Origin: Alphaproteobacteria bacterium
Lineage (GTDB): Bacteria > Pseudomonadota > Alphaproteobacteria > Rickettsiales > JABSSG01
DNA: 58,531 nt
Direction of reading: 5' to 3'
Assembly: GCA_030431375.1 (NCBI GenBank)
Contig: JAUIIY010000002.1
Coordinates: 85,379 to 143,909, forward strand
Both the position numbers and the translations under genes were made by a program. Every line of letters starts with the position of its first letter. The stretch's first letter is position 1. The notes beneath the pieces are model-generated. The model saw only the letters and a list, made by a program, of their open reading frames with translations, searched no databases and was not told the DNA's origin. This document shows, piece after piece, positions 1-8,406 of this stretch.

Positions 1-1743
1 ATGATTATTGATGAATTCACAGGACGTGTGATGGACGGAAGACGCTTTTCTGATGGCCTGCACCAAGCTCTTGAAGCAAAAGAAAATGTCCCTGTCCAAA
101 ATGAAAACCAAACACTTGCTTCCATCACATTCCAAAATTATTTCCGCTTATATCCTAAACTTGCTGGTATGACAGGAACTGCCATGACCGAAGCAAATGA
201 GTTTAGAGATATATATAACCTTCAAGTAGTTTCTATACCTACACACAATCCCGTAAGGAGAAAGGATGAGGACGATGAGATTTATAGAACTGCACAAGAA
301 AAATATGATGCAATTATTGCTGAAATAGAAAAATGCCATGCAGCTAAACAACCTGTACTAGTTGGAACAATCAGTATTGAAAAATCAGAATATCTCTCGC
401 AATTACTGAAAAAAAAGAAGATCCCCCATCATGTTCTTAACGCAAAAAACCATGAACTTGAGGCTTATATTATTGCTCAGGCAGGAAAGCCTGGTGCTGT
501 AACAATTGCTACAAACATGGCTGGTCGTGGTACGGATATCCAACTTGGTGGTAACGCTGAAATGATGTTTGACGAAGGTCAAAGAATAGGCAAAAAACTT
601 GATAAAGATCAAATCATCAAACAGGCAAAACAAGATCATAAAATATCCCATGATGCTGGCGGGTTGTATGTTATCGGGACTGAAAGGCATGAAAGCCGTA
701 GAATAGACAACCAGCTTAGAGGGCGTTCTGGCAGGATGGGTGATCCAGGTAAAACCAAATTCTTCTTATCTCTTGAAGATGATTTGATGAGAATTTTTGC
801 GTCTGAAAAACTTTCAAATATCTTAAAAACCCTAGGCTTGAAAGATGGCGAAGCCATTTATCATCCGATGATAAGTAAGGCAATTGAACGGGCTCAAAGC
901 AAAGTCGAAGGAAGAAACTATGAAATTAGGAAGAATCTTCTGAAATTTGATGATGTAATGAATGATCAAAGAAAAGTAATTTTCGAGCAAAGAAATGACA
1001 TTATTAGCTCCGATAATATCCACGATATTGTTGAAAATATGTATCAGGATCTAAATGAAGAAGTCACAAATAGCACAATTTCTGAAAATACTCATAAAGA
1101 AGAGTGGGATTTGGAAGGGCTTGAGAGAAAAATCCATGCTATCTATAATCCAAGCATTAGGTTAATTGACGAAATTAATGCAAATGATATGGGGAAGAAA
1201 GAAATAATCTCGCTTCTCAATATCAAGGCTGAAGAGATCTTTACAAATAAACTCCAAAATTTTGGAGAAGAATTATTTCATGCAGCAGAGCAAAAGATTC
1301 TTTTATTTACAATCGACCAATTATGGAAAGATCATCTTTTGTCTCTAGATCATCTAAAGCAGGGAATTTATCTGCGCGCTTATGGACAAAAAGATCCGCT
1401 AAACGAATATAAAAAGGAAGCCTTCACCTTATTTTCTGAGATGTTAGACAAACTAAAAGAGGTTTACATCACAAGGATTTCTAAAATGGAAATAGATAAA
1501 GAGCAAGAGAGTAACGAGCGTTTATATAGGAAGCTTCAAGTTAATCAAAATATGAAAGCTCATAAAGACTCTGTAATCGAAAACTCCGATCAGACCAATA
1601 GCGCTAGAACTGTAAAAAATCGTAAGCAGCCTTCAGACATTGATGCAAATATACCAGATTCATGGGGGAGGGTTGGCAGAAATGATCCATGCCCGTGCGG
1701 ATCAGGCAAAAAATTCAAACAATGTCATGGTAAGTTGGCTTAG
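1..1743 (+). CDS. secA: Protein translocase ATPase SecA, 3' part (5' end outside window)
   Basis: SecA is the cytoplasmic motor that drives unfolded preproteins through SecYEG by ATP hydrolysis. The 580 visible residues match the part of SecA from about residue 340 of the E. coli protein onward, so the first ATG here is internal and the gene begins upstream of the window. Visible landmarks are the helicase-like motif TNMAGRGTD at residues 171-179, the QLRGRSGR motif near residues 237-244, the helical scaffold region ([16 protein letters not shown]) and the C-terminal zinc-binding SecB-docking tail with C564, C566, C575 and H576. A secB gene is present at 51.8 kb, consistent with an intact SecB-docking tail. 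The identification is certain; only the amino-terminal nucleotide-binding fold is missing because of the window edge. Confidence 0.98.
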   Translation: MIIDEFTGRVMDGRRFSDGLHQALEAKENVPVQNENQTLASITFQNYFRLYPKLAGMTGTAMTEANEFRDIYNLQVVSIPTHNPVRRKDEDDEIYRTAQEKYDAIIAEIEKCHAAKQPVLVGTISIEKSEYLSQLLKKKKIPHHVLNAKNHELEAYIIAQAGKPGAVTIATNMAGRGTDIQLGGNAEMMFDEGQRIGKKLDKDQIIKQAKQDHKISHDAGGLYVIGTERHESRRIDNQLRGRSGRMGDPGKTKFFLSLEDDLMRIFASEKLSNILKTLGLKDGEAIYHPMISKAIERAQSKVEGRNYEIRKNLLKFDDVMNDQRKVIFEQRNDIISSDNIHDIVENMYQDLNEEVTNSTISENTHKEEWDLEGLERKIHAIYNPSIRLIDEINANDMGKKEIISLLNIKAEEIFTNKLQNFGEELFHAAEQKILLFTIDQLWKDHLLSLDHLKQGIYLRAYGQKDPLNEYKKEAFTLFSEMLDKLKEVYITRISKMEIDKEQESNERLYRKLQVNQNMKAHKDSVIENSDQTNSARTVKNRKQPSDIDANIPDSWGRVGRNDPCPCGSGKKFKQCHGKLA

Positions 1744-1808
1744 TTTTTTGACAAATTCTTTGGAATTGTTAAACTGGAATTCTAATAGTTAAAATAGTTA
1801 GGGTGAAG

Positions 1809-1961
1809 ATGAAGAAAATCTTTTTACTTATAGCAGCATGTCTTGTGATTGCATCTTGTGCGTCAAAAACACCAAAAACCATGAGCCCTTGCGTATCTAG
1901 CGATTTATCAGGAAAGTCGAGTCCTTGTATAAGACGTCCTGTGAACACATGGATGGCATAG
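1809..1961 (+). CDS. Small lipoprotein, 50 aa, function unknown
   Basis: A 50-residue reading frame starts 65 bases after the secA stop. It has a classic lipoprotein signal: basic start MKK, a hydrophobic stretch to residue 15 and the lipobox IASC with the lipidated cysteine at C17. The mature part is about 34 residues, Ser/Pro/Lys-rich, with two further cysteines (C28, C40). A purine-rich AGGGTGA lies directly before the ATG. A possible promoter (TTGACA 1748-1753, TAAACT 1770-1775) would give it its own transcript. Very small lipoproteins of unknown role are common in Rickettsiales; I do not recognise a named family with certainty. It ends 7 bases from the stop of the convergent sensor kinase. 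Confidence 0.75.
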   Translation: MKKIFLLIAACLVIASCASKTPKTMSPCVSSDLSGKSSPCIRRPVNTWMA

Positions 1962-1968
1962 GAAAAGA

Positions 1969-4653
1969 TTACTTAAATTCCACAATAAAAGAGGTGGTCT
2001 TACTCGTGGATTGAACTGATATCTTCCAGTTATGCTTGTCACAAATCGACTTGACTATTGACAATCCAACGCCTTTACCACCAGATTTCTTTTCAGTGAT
2101 CGAACTTTCATTGAATAGTCGAAAAATAGATTCAATCTCGTCTTGAGGCACGTGTGAACCATAATTTGCGACAATAAGTTTTTCATTGAATATTTCTATA
2201 GTGACCGGGCTCGCATTACTGCCATATTTAAATGCGTTTTCGATTAATTCTTTGAAAATATATGTCAATAAATCCTTGTCAGCATAAATATGAGCATTTT
2301 TCACACGACGCTTTATATCGACATTGTCATATTCGAGAATAAATTTCTCCACAAATTCTACCAAATTTATCTTTTTCTTATGAAGATGGCTCTCATTATT
2401 CTGTAATTCAGTGAAGAGCAACATATTTTTCATCAACTCGTTCAATCTTATGGCATTACTAGATATGCTTTCTGTTAAATATAGTTTTTTTCTTTCGTCC
2501 ATTTGCCCCCAATGTTCTAACAGCCCTTCTGAGATATTTGTGAGCGCATGTAACGGGGTTCTTAACTCATGACTTATATTTCTCAGGAATCTATCTTTTA
2601 CTTGGAGCGCGTCAACGAGATCCATTGTTTTTTCTTCTAGCCTTTGATTAAGAATAGCCTTGACCTTTCTTTCTACTAGCTCTTTGTTGCGACAGAAGAT
2701 ATAGCCTATTAACACCGAGAAAATCGTTAGATATATCGCCAAATATATATTATCAAAACCCATATTTAAACGCGTAACCGGGCATAGGAAAGCTAAATAT
2801 GCGCACCAAGCTAATAATGCGCCAGAGATACTTAATATAACAAAACTAAACCAATCTACTAGAACTATCAAAAGCAATACACATAATGACATATTGATAA
2901 TCCAAGTAATATCGCCACCACTCATTAGGAATTGTAGGAAAGTCATAAAAGGTAGGCAATAAAGGAGCAAAGCGTACCAATATAATGGAGCAAATTTCCT
3001 GATTTTGTTTGGTAACATATCTTTGCACAGCATCACAAAGCATGCAACTGCAGCAATAAGCCTCAATTTTAGTGCTACATCACTACTACCAAATTTAGGG
3101 CTATACCACATAAAATATGGCAGTGCGTAATTTACTAACGCAAACGAAGCAAAGGCAATGTAGGGATTACCCATATTTTCGGTCGATTTCACCATTTGTC
3201 TGTATAGTTTTTTCGGAAGATTCTTAAAGAAACCACTAACAAAATATCTCTTAATGACCTTGTTCCTAAGCTGAACTTTTTCTAATTTATCAAATTGATA
3301 TAGCAAGGTAAAAACCAGTAAATTTACTACCATGGATGGAATAATGGCACCAAAATGGAAAATTTCGGCTGCACCTGCATATTTCCAGAGCAAATATGAG
3401 GCAACACCAGCAAATGCTGATATAGCGAATATTTTACTATTTTCCTTTACCCTAAAACCTAATATGCCTGCCAGTAATGGTACGACCACTATAGGCCCCC
3501 AGAAATCTAATGATGCCAACGCTAGATCAACTATGCTTTTATATGAAATAGAAAAATATATGGATAATATACCTAATAAAGCGGTTAGTAATTTAGCTAA
3601 ACTTAACTCTCTTTTTTTACTAAATGTTGGAACCAGTGGTTTGATAATATCATTAATTGCTAGAATGCTGGCTGCATTTAAAAAAGAGTCTGCTGTTGAC
3701 ATAATAATAGCAAGCAAACCACTAATAGCTAAGCCCTTAATAGGATCGGGCAACAAAGATGTAATTATTTGTGGAAACGATAAAGATGGGTCAATTTCAG
3801 GATATAAAATAAATGCACATAAACCTATAACACCAACCATGCTATAAAAGAAAATATCGATTATACCAGTATATAAAAAGGATTTGGATAATATATCTCT
3901 TTTCCTGCTCATCAACAATCTTTGCACCATCGCCGGATTCAAGAAAGGGATTATGAATAACGGAAATAGTGCTATTACTTGGTTGCTATCCATTCCCTTT
4001 GGAAAAATAGATAATTTGTCAGAAGGAAGAGCTAAAAATAACTCTTTATACCCACCAATATGCGCAACAGCTATATTAGTGATTAGGGGAATAACAACAA
4101 TTAACACACAAAATTGTAGAACATCAGTTGCTGTAACAGACTTAATTCCACCAAATGAAGAATAGGCTACAACTACACCGGCACCAGCCAAAACTCCAGT
4201 AATATAGCTAATGCCTAAAAAGTAATTAAGGACATATCCCATTGCGCTTACCTGCGCGCCTATATAACCAAGAGAAAGTAAAATACCTGCAATTGCCGTA
4301 ATAATTCTCGCTGTTTTTCCATATAGCTGGCCAACCACATCTCCCACTGAAATCGCGCTTTTAAACTCTACCATTCGTGGGGCAATATATAATGCTATGA
4401 TAAATTTAGATATACAATTTATACAAGGTAAAATGATAAAGATGATACCAAGTTCAAAGACCTTCTCGCTTACACCCATAGCGGAATCACCGCCATACCA
4501 GGTGGCTGCAATTGTCATCACTAGAACGATTGTTGGGTAGTCTTTTTTTGATACTGCGTAATCCCTCATGTCCTTAACATGAGAGCCTTTAATTAGCCCA
4601 ACAACTAAAGAGCAGATAAGATAAGTGCCTACAACAAGTAATTCTATATTCAA
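1969..4653 (-). CDS. SLC5 (sodium/solute symporter) - histidine kinase fusion protein
   Basis: The 894-residue protein joins a transporter to a kinase. Residues 1 to about 450 form the multi-helix sodium/solute symporter (SLC5/PutP) fold, including conserved stretches such as YIGAQVSAMGYVLNY and YSSFGGIKSVTATDVLQ. A second group of membrane helices follows to about residue 650. The C-terminus is a histidine kinase: H-box ISHELRTPLH with phospho-acceptor H695, N-box ELIENAFKYG with N806, and the glycine-rich SGGKGVGLS near residues 856-866. The closest architecture known to me is CbrA, which combines an SLC5 domain with a kinase and senses or imports nutrients. CbrA-type PAS domains are not evident here. 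No response regulator is adjacent, so it is an orphan. It is divergent from rnpB. The substrate cannot be inferred. Confidence 0.9.
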   Translation of the reverse strand: MNIELLVVGTYLICSLVVGLIKGSHVKDMRDYAVSKKDYPTIVLVMTIAATWYGGDSAMGVSEKVFELGIIFIILPCINCISKFIIALYIAPRMVEFKSAISVGDVVGQLYGKTARIITAIAGILLSLGYIGAQVSAMGYVLNYFLGISYITGVLAGAGVVVAYSSFGGIKSVTATDVLQFCVLIVVIPLITNIAVAHIGGYKELFLALPSDKLSIFPKGMDSNQVIALFPLFIIPFLNPAMVQRLLMSRKRDILSKSFLYTGIIDIFFYSMVGVIGLCAFILYPEIDPSLSFPQIITSLLPDPIKGLAISGLLAIIMSTADSFLNAASILAINDIIKPLVPTFSKKRELSLAKLLTALLGILSIYFSISYKSIVDLALASLDFWGPIVVVPLLAGILGFRVKENSKIFAISAFAGVASYLLWKYAGAAEIFHFGAIIPSMVVNLLVFTLLYQFDKLEKVQLRNKVIKRYFVSGFFKNLPKKLYRQMVKSTENMGNPYIAFASFALVNYALPYFMWYSPKFGSSDVALKLRLIAAVACFVMLCKDMLPNKIRKFAPLYWYALLLYCLPFMTFLQFLMSGGDITWIINMSLCVLLLIVLVDWFSFVILSISGALLAWCAYLAFLCPVTRLNMGFDNIYLAIYLTIFSVLIGYIFCRNKELVERKVKAILNQRLEEKTMDLVDALQVKDRFLRNISHELRTPLHALTNISEGLLEHWGQMDERKKLYLTESISSNAIRLNELMKNMLLFTELQNNESHLHKKKINLVEFVEKFILEYDNVDIKRRVKNAHIYADKDLLTYIFKELIENAFKYGSNASPVTIEIFNEKLIVANYGSHVPQDEIESIFRLFNESSITEKKSGGKGVGLSIVKSICDKHNWKISVQSTSKTTSFIVEFK

Positions 4654-4733
4654 GATTGCCTCACAAAAATAACTTCCTGAAATATAGTTAACACAGATTT
4701 AATTAATGCGCAATATTGATTTTGTAAGCTAAA

Positions 4734-4742
4734 TGATATATT
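4734..4742 (+). promoter_or_regulatory. Extended -10 promoter of rnpB
   Basis: TG (4734-4735) one base before TATATT (4737-4742) matches an extended -10 element. It sits 7-9 bases before the predicted 5' end of RNase P RNA. A -35-like TTGATT is at 4716-4721, but its spacing of 15 is short, so the extended -10 probably compensates. Inference from motif and position only. Confidence 0.5.
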
Positions 4743-4747
4743 TTGCA

Positions 4748-5097
4748 AGGGTAAAGGTGACAGGGCTGTTGCTTGTTGTAACAGATAAGAGGAAAGTCCG
4801 GACTCCAGAAGCAATAGCACTGGGTAACGCCCAGCAAGAGTGATCTTAGGGAAAGTGCCACAGAAAATAAACTACCTCATTTTATGGGGAAAAGGTGAAA
4901 AGGTGCGGTAAGAGCGCACCGCGCTTTAGGTGACTAAAGTGGCAAGGTAAACCCTGCTAGGAGCAAGACCAAATAGGAACGATGCAGGCTTCAGCGATAT
5001 CGTTCGGGTAGGTCGCATGAGGTAAATAGCAATATTTACCCTAGATAAATAACAGCCACTCTTTGAGTACAGAATCCGGCTTACATGTCACCTTTGC
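4748..5097 (+). ncRNA. rnpB: RNase P RNA, bacterial type A
   Basis: This is the catalytic RNA of RNase P, which removes the 5' leader of tRNA precursors. The 5' conserved region GAGGAAAGTCCGGACTCC lies at about 4789-4806 and the universal 3' conserved region ACAGAATCCGGCTTA at 5070-5084; AGAGTG and GTGCCACAGAAA blocks lie between them. The ends form the P1 helix: 4751-4761 pairs with 5087-5097, with a single G-T wobble. The length of about 350 nt fits type A RNAs. The 3' strand of P1 overlaps the last codons of serS on the other strand (5081-5097), so the two genes are constrained together. Exact ends are inferred from P1 pairing. Confidence 0.95.
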
Positions 5098-6364
5098 AAA
5101 TGACCTGCTGGTTACCCATATAATCTTGCAGCACATCCGGAACAACTATTGAACCATCTTCTTGCTGATAATTTTCTAATATTGCAAGCAAAGTTCTTCC
5201 GACTGCTAATCCGGAACCGTTCATGGTATATACAAATTTTGTTTCCTTATCATTGAAATTTTCTTTATAGCGCGCTTTCATTCTACGAGCTTGGAAATCC
5301 TCGAAATATGAGCAGCTAGAAATTTCACGATAGCAATTTTGCGAAGGCAACCAAACTTCTAAATCTATGGTTTTTTTTGCAGAAAATCCTATATCGGCAG
5401 AACATAGTAGCATTTCTCTGTAAGGCAATTGCAAACGATTTAACACCTCTTTTGCAGCCGCCAATAAATTGCTATATTCCAGCTCATTATCCTCTTGCTT
5501 GCATATTGTTACCAACTCCACTTTGCTGAATTGATGCAAACGTATCATGCCTCTTGTATCTTTACCGGCACTTCCTGCCTCAGAGCGGAAGCAAGGAGTA
5601 TAGGCAGTCATCCTTAGAGGAAGTTCATCTCCCATAGTAATTTTATCAGCAGCCATATTTGTTAGTGAGATTTCCGATGTTGAAATCAACCATTTTTCAT
5701 CCGTTGTACAAAAAGAATCTTCGGCAAATTTTGGCAACTGACCAGTACCAAACATTGCATTACTTTTAACCAACAACGGAGGAGACATCTCTTCGAAACC
5801 AAATTCTTTTACATGAAGATCAATCATAAAATTAGCGATTGCCCTTTCTAACTTAACCAAATCTCTCTTGAGAGTAACAAATCTGCTGCCAGAAATTTTT
5901 GCAGTTTGTTCAAAATCCATCATTCCCAAATTTTCACCAAGCTCGTAATGTGGCTTTGGTTCAAAAGAGAATTCTTTTATATCACCATAAACAGCAATTT
6001 CTTTATTATCCTCCTCCCCTTTACCAAGTGGCACATCACTTGCAAGAATATTAGGTATATTATTTAAAATATTATTGAGTTTCAAAGAAGTTTCATCTTC
6101 TTTTTCCTTTAGGTTTTTAATCTGGTCGTTAATTTCGACAACTTTATTTTTGATTTCATTAAACTCATCAGAATTTTTTGCAACAGAAGCAAGGCTTTTA
6201 GAATAGCCATTTCTATCTTGCTGCAAGGATTGTAAAAGATTCTGCGTTTTACGAAGTTCAGCATCTAAAGCCAGTAATTCAGATGATATTTTTTCACCGC
6301 CACGATTGATCTGATTATTATCCAAAACTTCAGGGTTTTCTCTAATCCACTTTATATCAAGCAT
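5081..6364 (-). CDS. serS: Seryl-tRNA synthetase
   Basis: The enzyme charges tRNA-Ser (and tRNA-Sec where present) with serine. The 427 residues are the normal length. An N-terminal long coiled-coil arm (about residues 30-105, Lys/Glu/Leu-rich) is followed by a class II catalytic core: TSEISLTNM, the motif 2 segment with FRSEAGSAGKDTRG, and motif 3 near the C-terminus with GSGLAVGRTLLAILE. It starts 2 bases after the tatC stop, so the two are co-transcribed (tatC-serS). Its last codons are read from DNA that also encodes the 3' strand of the rnpB P1 helix. Confidence 0.98.
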   Translation of the reverse strand: MLDIKWIRENPEVLDNNQINRGGEKISSELLALDAELRKTQNLLQSLQQDRNGYSKSLASVAKNSDEFNEIKNKVVEINDQIKNLKEKEDETSLKLNNILNNIPNILASDVPLGKGEEDNKEIAVYGDIKEFSFEPKPHYELGENLGMMDFEQTAKISGSRFVTLKRDLVKLERAIANFMIDLHVKEFGFEEMSPPLLVKSNAMFGTGQLPKFAEDSFCTTDEKWLISTSEISLTNMAADKITMGDELPLRMTAYTPCFRSEAGSAGKDTRGMIRLHQFSKVELVTICKQEDNELEYSNLLAAAKEVLNRLQLPYREMLLCSADIGFSAKKTIDLEVWLPSQNCYREISSCSYFEDFQARRMKARYKENFNDKETKFVYTMNGSGLAVGRTLLAILENYQQEDGSIVVPDVLQDYMGNQQVICKGDM

Positions 6365-6366
6365 AG

Positions 6367-7113
6367 CTAATTTTTCCGTTCTATTAATTTACAAATAAAG
6401 ATGGATAATTCGTATAATATTATCATGATTACTGCAAGTATTACCTGACTTATGATGTCTGGCGGAGTTATTATTGCTGCTATAGTGAAGATTATCACTA
6501 TGGCAAAACGACGAAATTTTACCAGTGATTGACTGCGTAAAAGTTTAATTTTGGTTAGAATAACAAGCAATATCGGCAATTGAAAAGCAATCCCAAATGC
6601 AAGCATTATCGACAAACATAAAGATAGATATTCACTGACCCTAGCCTCTAAGATAATCGGCATGTTGCCTTTTGTTCTTACCTCTTCAAAGCTTAAGAAA
6701 AAATCAAAAACCGAAGGTAAGACATAGTAATAAACAAGCAAAATCCCTGAAACAAATAATATAGGCGCAAAAATTAGAATTGGTTTGATAAAAGACTTTT
6801 CATTTTTTTTAAGACCTGGGGAAATGAATCTATAGATCTGGAAAATAAAAATCGGGAATGTCAGAATAATGGCCACATAGCATGATAATTTCAGATACGT
6901 AAAGAACGCCTCTGATAAACCTGTATATATTATTTCTCTTTGCAAATTATGCTTACGAAAATAAATTTCCAATGGTTCAAGTAGAAATTGGTAGATAGAG
7001 TCGGAATAATAATATGATAAGGCAAGAGAGCACAGAAAAAACATAATAATGATTGCCAAGCGAACCTTCAATTCATGGAAATGATCACTGAAACTACCAA
7101 TTTTATCTCTCAT
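6367..7113 (-). CDS. tatC: Twin-arginine translocase subunit TatC
   Basis: TatC is the inner-membrane receptor for twin-arginine signal peptides and exports folded proteins with TatA/TatB. The 248-residue protein has the expected six hydrophobic helices, the N-terminal HELKVRL element (normally HELRxR) and the conserved FISPGLKKNEK loop between helices 2 and 3. An AAGG ribosome-binding site lies 7-10 bases before the ATG on the minus strand. No tatA or tatB gene is seen in the window. serS follows directly. Confidence 0.97.
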   Translation of the reverse strand: MRDKIGSFSDHFHELKVRLAIIIMFFLCSLALSYYYSDSIYQFLLEPLEIYFRKHNLQREIIYTGLSEAFFTYLKLSCYVAIILTFPIFIFQIYRFISPGLKKNEKSFIKPILIFAPILFVSGILLVYYYVLPSVFDFFLSFEEVRTKGNMPIILEARVSEYLSLCLSIMLAFGIAFQLPILLVILTKIKLLRSQSLVKFRRFAIVIIFTIAAIITPPDIISQVILAVIMIILYELSIFICKLIERKN

Positions 7114-7175
7114 AATTAACCTTTTCTTAAGGAATGCAATATAGCATAAAATATAATAATAATAACTAAATTTCT

Positions 7176-7529
7176 ATGACTGCAAAACCAATGCCAGGAG
7201 TCTTCCAAGTAATGCAAATAGGCAATAATAATACTGCCATTTTTGGTGATGCAATCATCAAAATACCAGTATTTCCTACTATGGAAGAAACTTTTCAAGC
7301 ATTAATGTCTACTCCTATGATGAAAGCTATATTCCCTAATGTGCCAGACGCCTCCATGTTTTTTGGGCAGATGATGGAAAAATCATTAGAAGAAATGACT
7401 GACGGGGGGCCAGGCAAAATCCTCAAAACCATTATTGATTCAAAAACAAATTTGCTAGATTATGGCCAACATGGAATCCCTGGCGGTGTTGGTGTTGCTA
7501 TAACAGGTGGCGGCAAAGGCAGAGGATAA
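7176..7529 (+). CDS. Small protein of unknown function, 117 aa
   Basis: I do not recognise this protein. It is soluble by appearance: no signal peptide and no membrane segment. It is rich in Met, Pro and Gly, has a mid-protein acidic/amphipathic stretch (about residues 65-80, MMEKSLEEMT) and ends in a glycine-rich tail (GGVGVAITGGGKGRG). It is divergent from tatC, with 62 AT-rich bases between the starts, and has no clear Shine-Dalgarno. It is followed by a second small unknown protein with its own promoter. Both have similar length, similar composition and an Arg-Gly C-terminus, but I cannot show homology between them. Codon use is like that of its neighbours. Confidence 0.6.
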   Translation: MTAKPMPGVFQVMQIGNNNTAIFGDAIIKIPVFPTMEETFQALMSTPMMKAIFPNVPDASMFFGQMMEKSLEEMTDGGPGKILKTIIDSKTNLLDYGQHGIPGGVGVAITGGGKGRG

Positions 7530-7555
7530 CTTAGCAGCCTCTTCTCACAAAAACA

Positions 7556-7584
7556 TTGACATTTCTTAACCTTTCCGAGATAAT
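7556..7584 (+). promoter_or_regulatory. Sigma-70-type promoter before the 7611 gene
   Basis: TTGACA at 7556-7561 is a perfect -35; GATAAT at 7579-7584 matches five of six -10 bases; the spacer is exactly 17. The ATG of the small gene begins 27 bases downstream. This is among the clearest promoters in the window and supports the gene being real. Confidence 0.7.
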
Positions 7585-7610
7585 GATGCCTACTGTAAAG
7601 AGAGCTAGGC

Positions 7611-7958
7611 ATGACAAATCAAATGATGCAACAATCGATGAGAATGGTGACAAACCCCGCTTCAATTGGGCATGTTGGCAATCTTCAACAACAATCAAAA
7701 GAAGAAATTCTATCAGCTGGTTTCCCGGATGATGTGATTCAATTACTTGACATTCTAATGCAAGGTGGGTCCTTTCGAATTATTACCCGAAATTTTGAAG
7801 GTATTTTTCAGGCGTTCTCACAGCTAAAATTACATCCACTAACCATTGAAGATCTTATTCCATTAAGTGCAATCGGAACCTTATCTCCACCAAAACCACA
7901 TTTAGGTTTTATAAATAGGAATGCCAGAAATTCTCCAATGATATGGCGTCGAGGATAA
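7611..7958 (+). CDS. Small protein of unknown function, 115 aa
   Basis: I do not recognise this protein. It starts with a Met/Gln-rich segment (MTNQMMQQSMRM), continues with a predicted helical region (SKEEILSAGFPDDVIQLLDILMQ, residues about 29-51) and ends basic (NARNSPMIWRRG). No signal peptide or membrane helix is visible. A very good promoter lies just upstream, so it is probably transcribed alone. It is convergent with hpf, whose terminator hairpin (7971-7997) lies between the two genes. It resembles the gene at 7176 in size and in its Met-rich, Arg-Gly-ended composition only. Confidence 0.6.
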   Translation: MTNQMMQQSMRMVTNPASIGHVGNLQQQSKEEILSAGFPDDVIQLLDILMQGGSFRIITRNFEGIFQAFSQLKLHPLTIEDLIPLSAIGTLSPPKPHLGFINRNARNSPMIWRRG

Positions 7959-7970
7959 TCTCCACTCAGC

Positions 7971-7997
7971 AAAAAAAAGGCAGGATTAAATCCTGCC
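7971..7997 (-). terminator. Rho-independent terminator of hpf
   Basis: On the minus strand GGCAGGAT - TTA - ATCCTGCC forms a perfect 8-bp stem with a 3-base loop, followed by a run of eight T. It lies 25 bases after the hpf stop codon. On the plus strand no T run follows, so it is directional. Confidence 0.9.
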
Positions 7998-8022
7998 CTA
8001 AATCTAAAAAACAATAAACTGC

Positions 8023-8385
8023 TTATTCTTCAAAAGATGGGGAAAGAGCCATGTCTAATTCTTTCTCATGAGCTCTCATTTTCTTTTTGAAGCTGTGCTT
8101 GACCTTGTCGTGATATTTACGAAGCTGGTGCTCTAATTTATGAAGTGCTGAGTCAAAAGCACCATGAATATCAGCATTTTCACATTTTGCGAAAAAATCT
8201 ACATGTTTACCTTTTGGGTCATGAATCAGGATTTCTGCCTTAAACATATTATGATCTTTCTCGAAAAATACTTTTGGCTCAATTTCCGAGTCAAAATATT
8301 TCTCCAGTTTCTGTAGATGCTCATCCACATACACCTTTAATGCATCTCCCGTATCCGTATGATGTCCTGATATTATAAGTTTCAT
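8023..8385 (-). CDS. hpf: Ribosome hibernation promoting factor, HPF/RaiA family
   Basis: This family binds the 30S decoding centre and inactivates ribosomes in stationary or starved cells. The 120 residues cover the beta-alpha-beta-beta-beta-alpha domain: MKLIISGHHTDTGDALKVYV, then the conserved EILIHDPKGKHVDFFAKCEN strand pair and a basic final helix (KLEHQLRKYHDKVKHSFKKK). A short acidic tail follows. The long-form C-terminal dimerisation domain is absent, so this is the short type. A strong terminator follows. It is 21 bases downstream of rodA on the same strand. Confidence 0.93.
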   Translation of the reverse strand: MKLIISGHHTDTGDALKVYVDEHLQKLEKYFDSEIEPKVFFEKDHNMFKAEILIHDPKGKHVDFFAKCENADIHGAFDSALHKLEHQLRKYHDKVKHSFKKKMRAHEKELDMALSPSFEE

Positions 8386-8406
8386 ACTTTCCTCTCTATT
8401 TTTAGG

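Noticed and set aside
3332-3847. Long plus-strand frame inside the SLC5-kinase gene
   Set aside because: Antisense shadow of a well-supported transporter; no similarity and no promoter.
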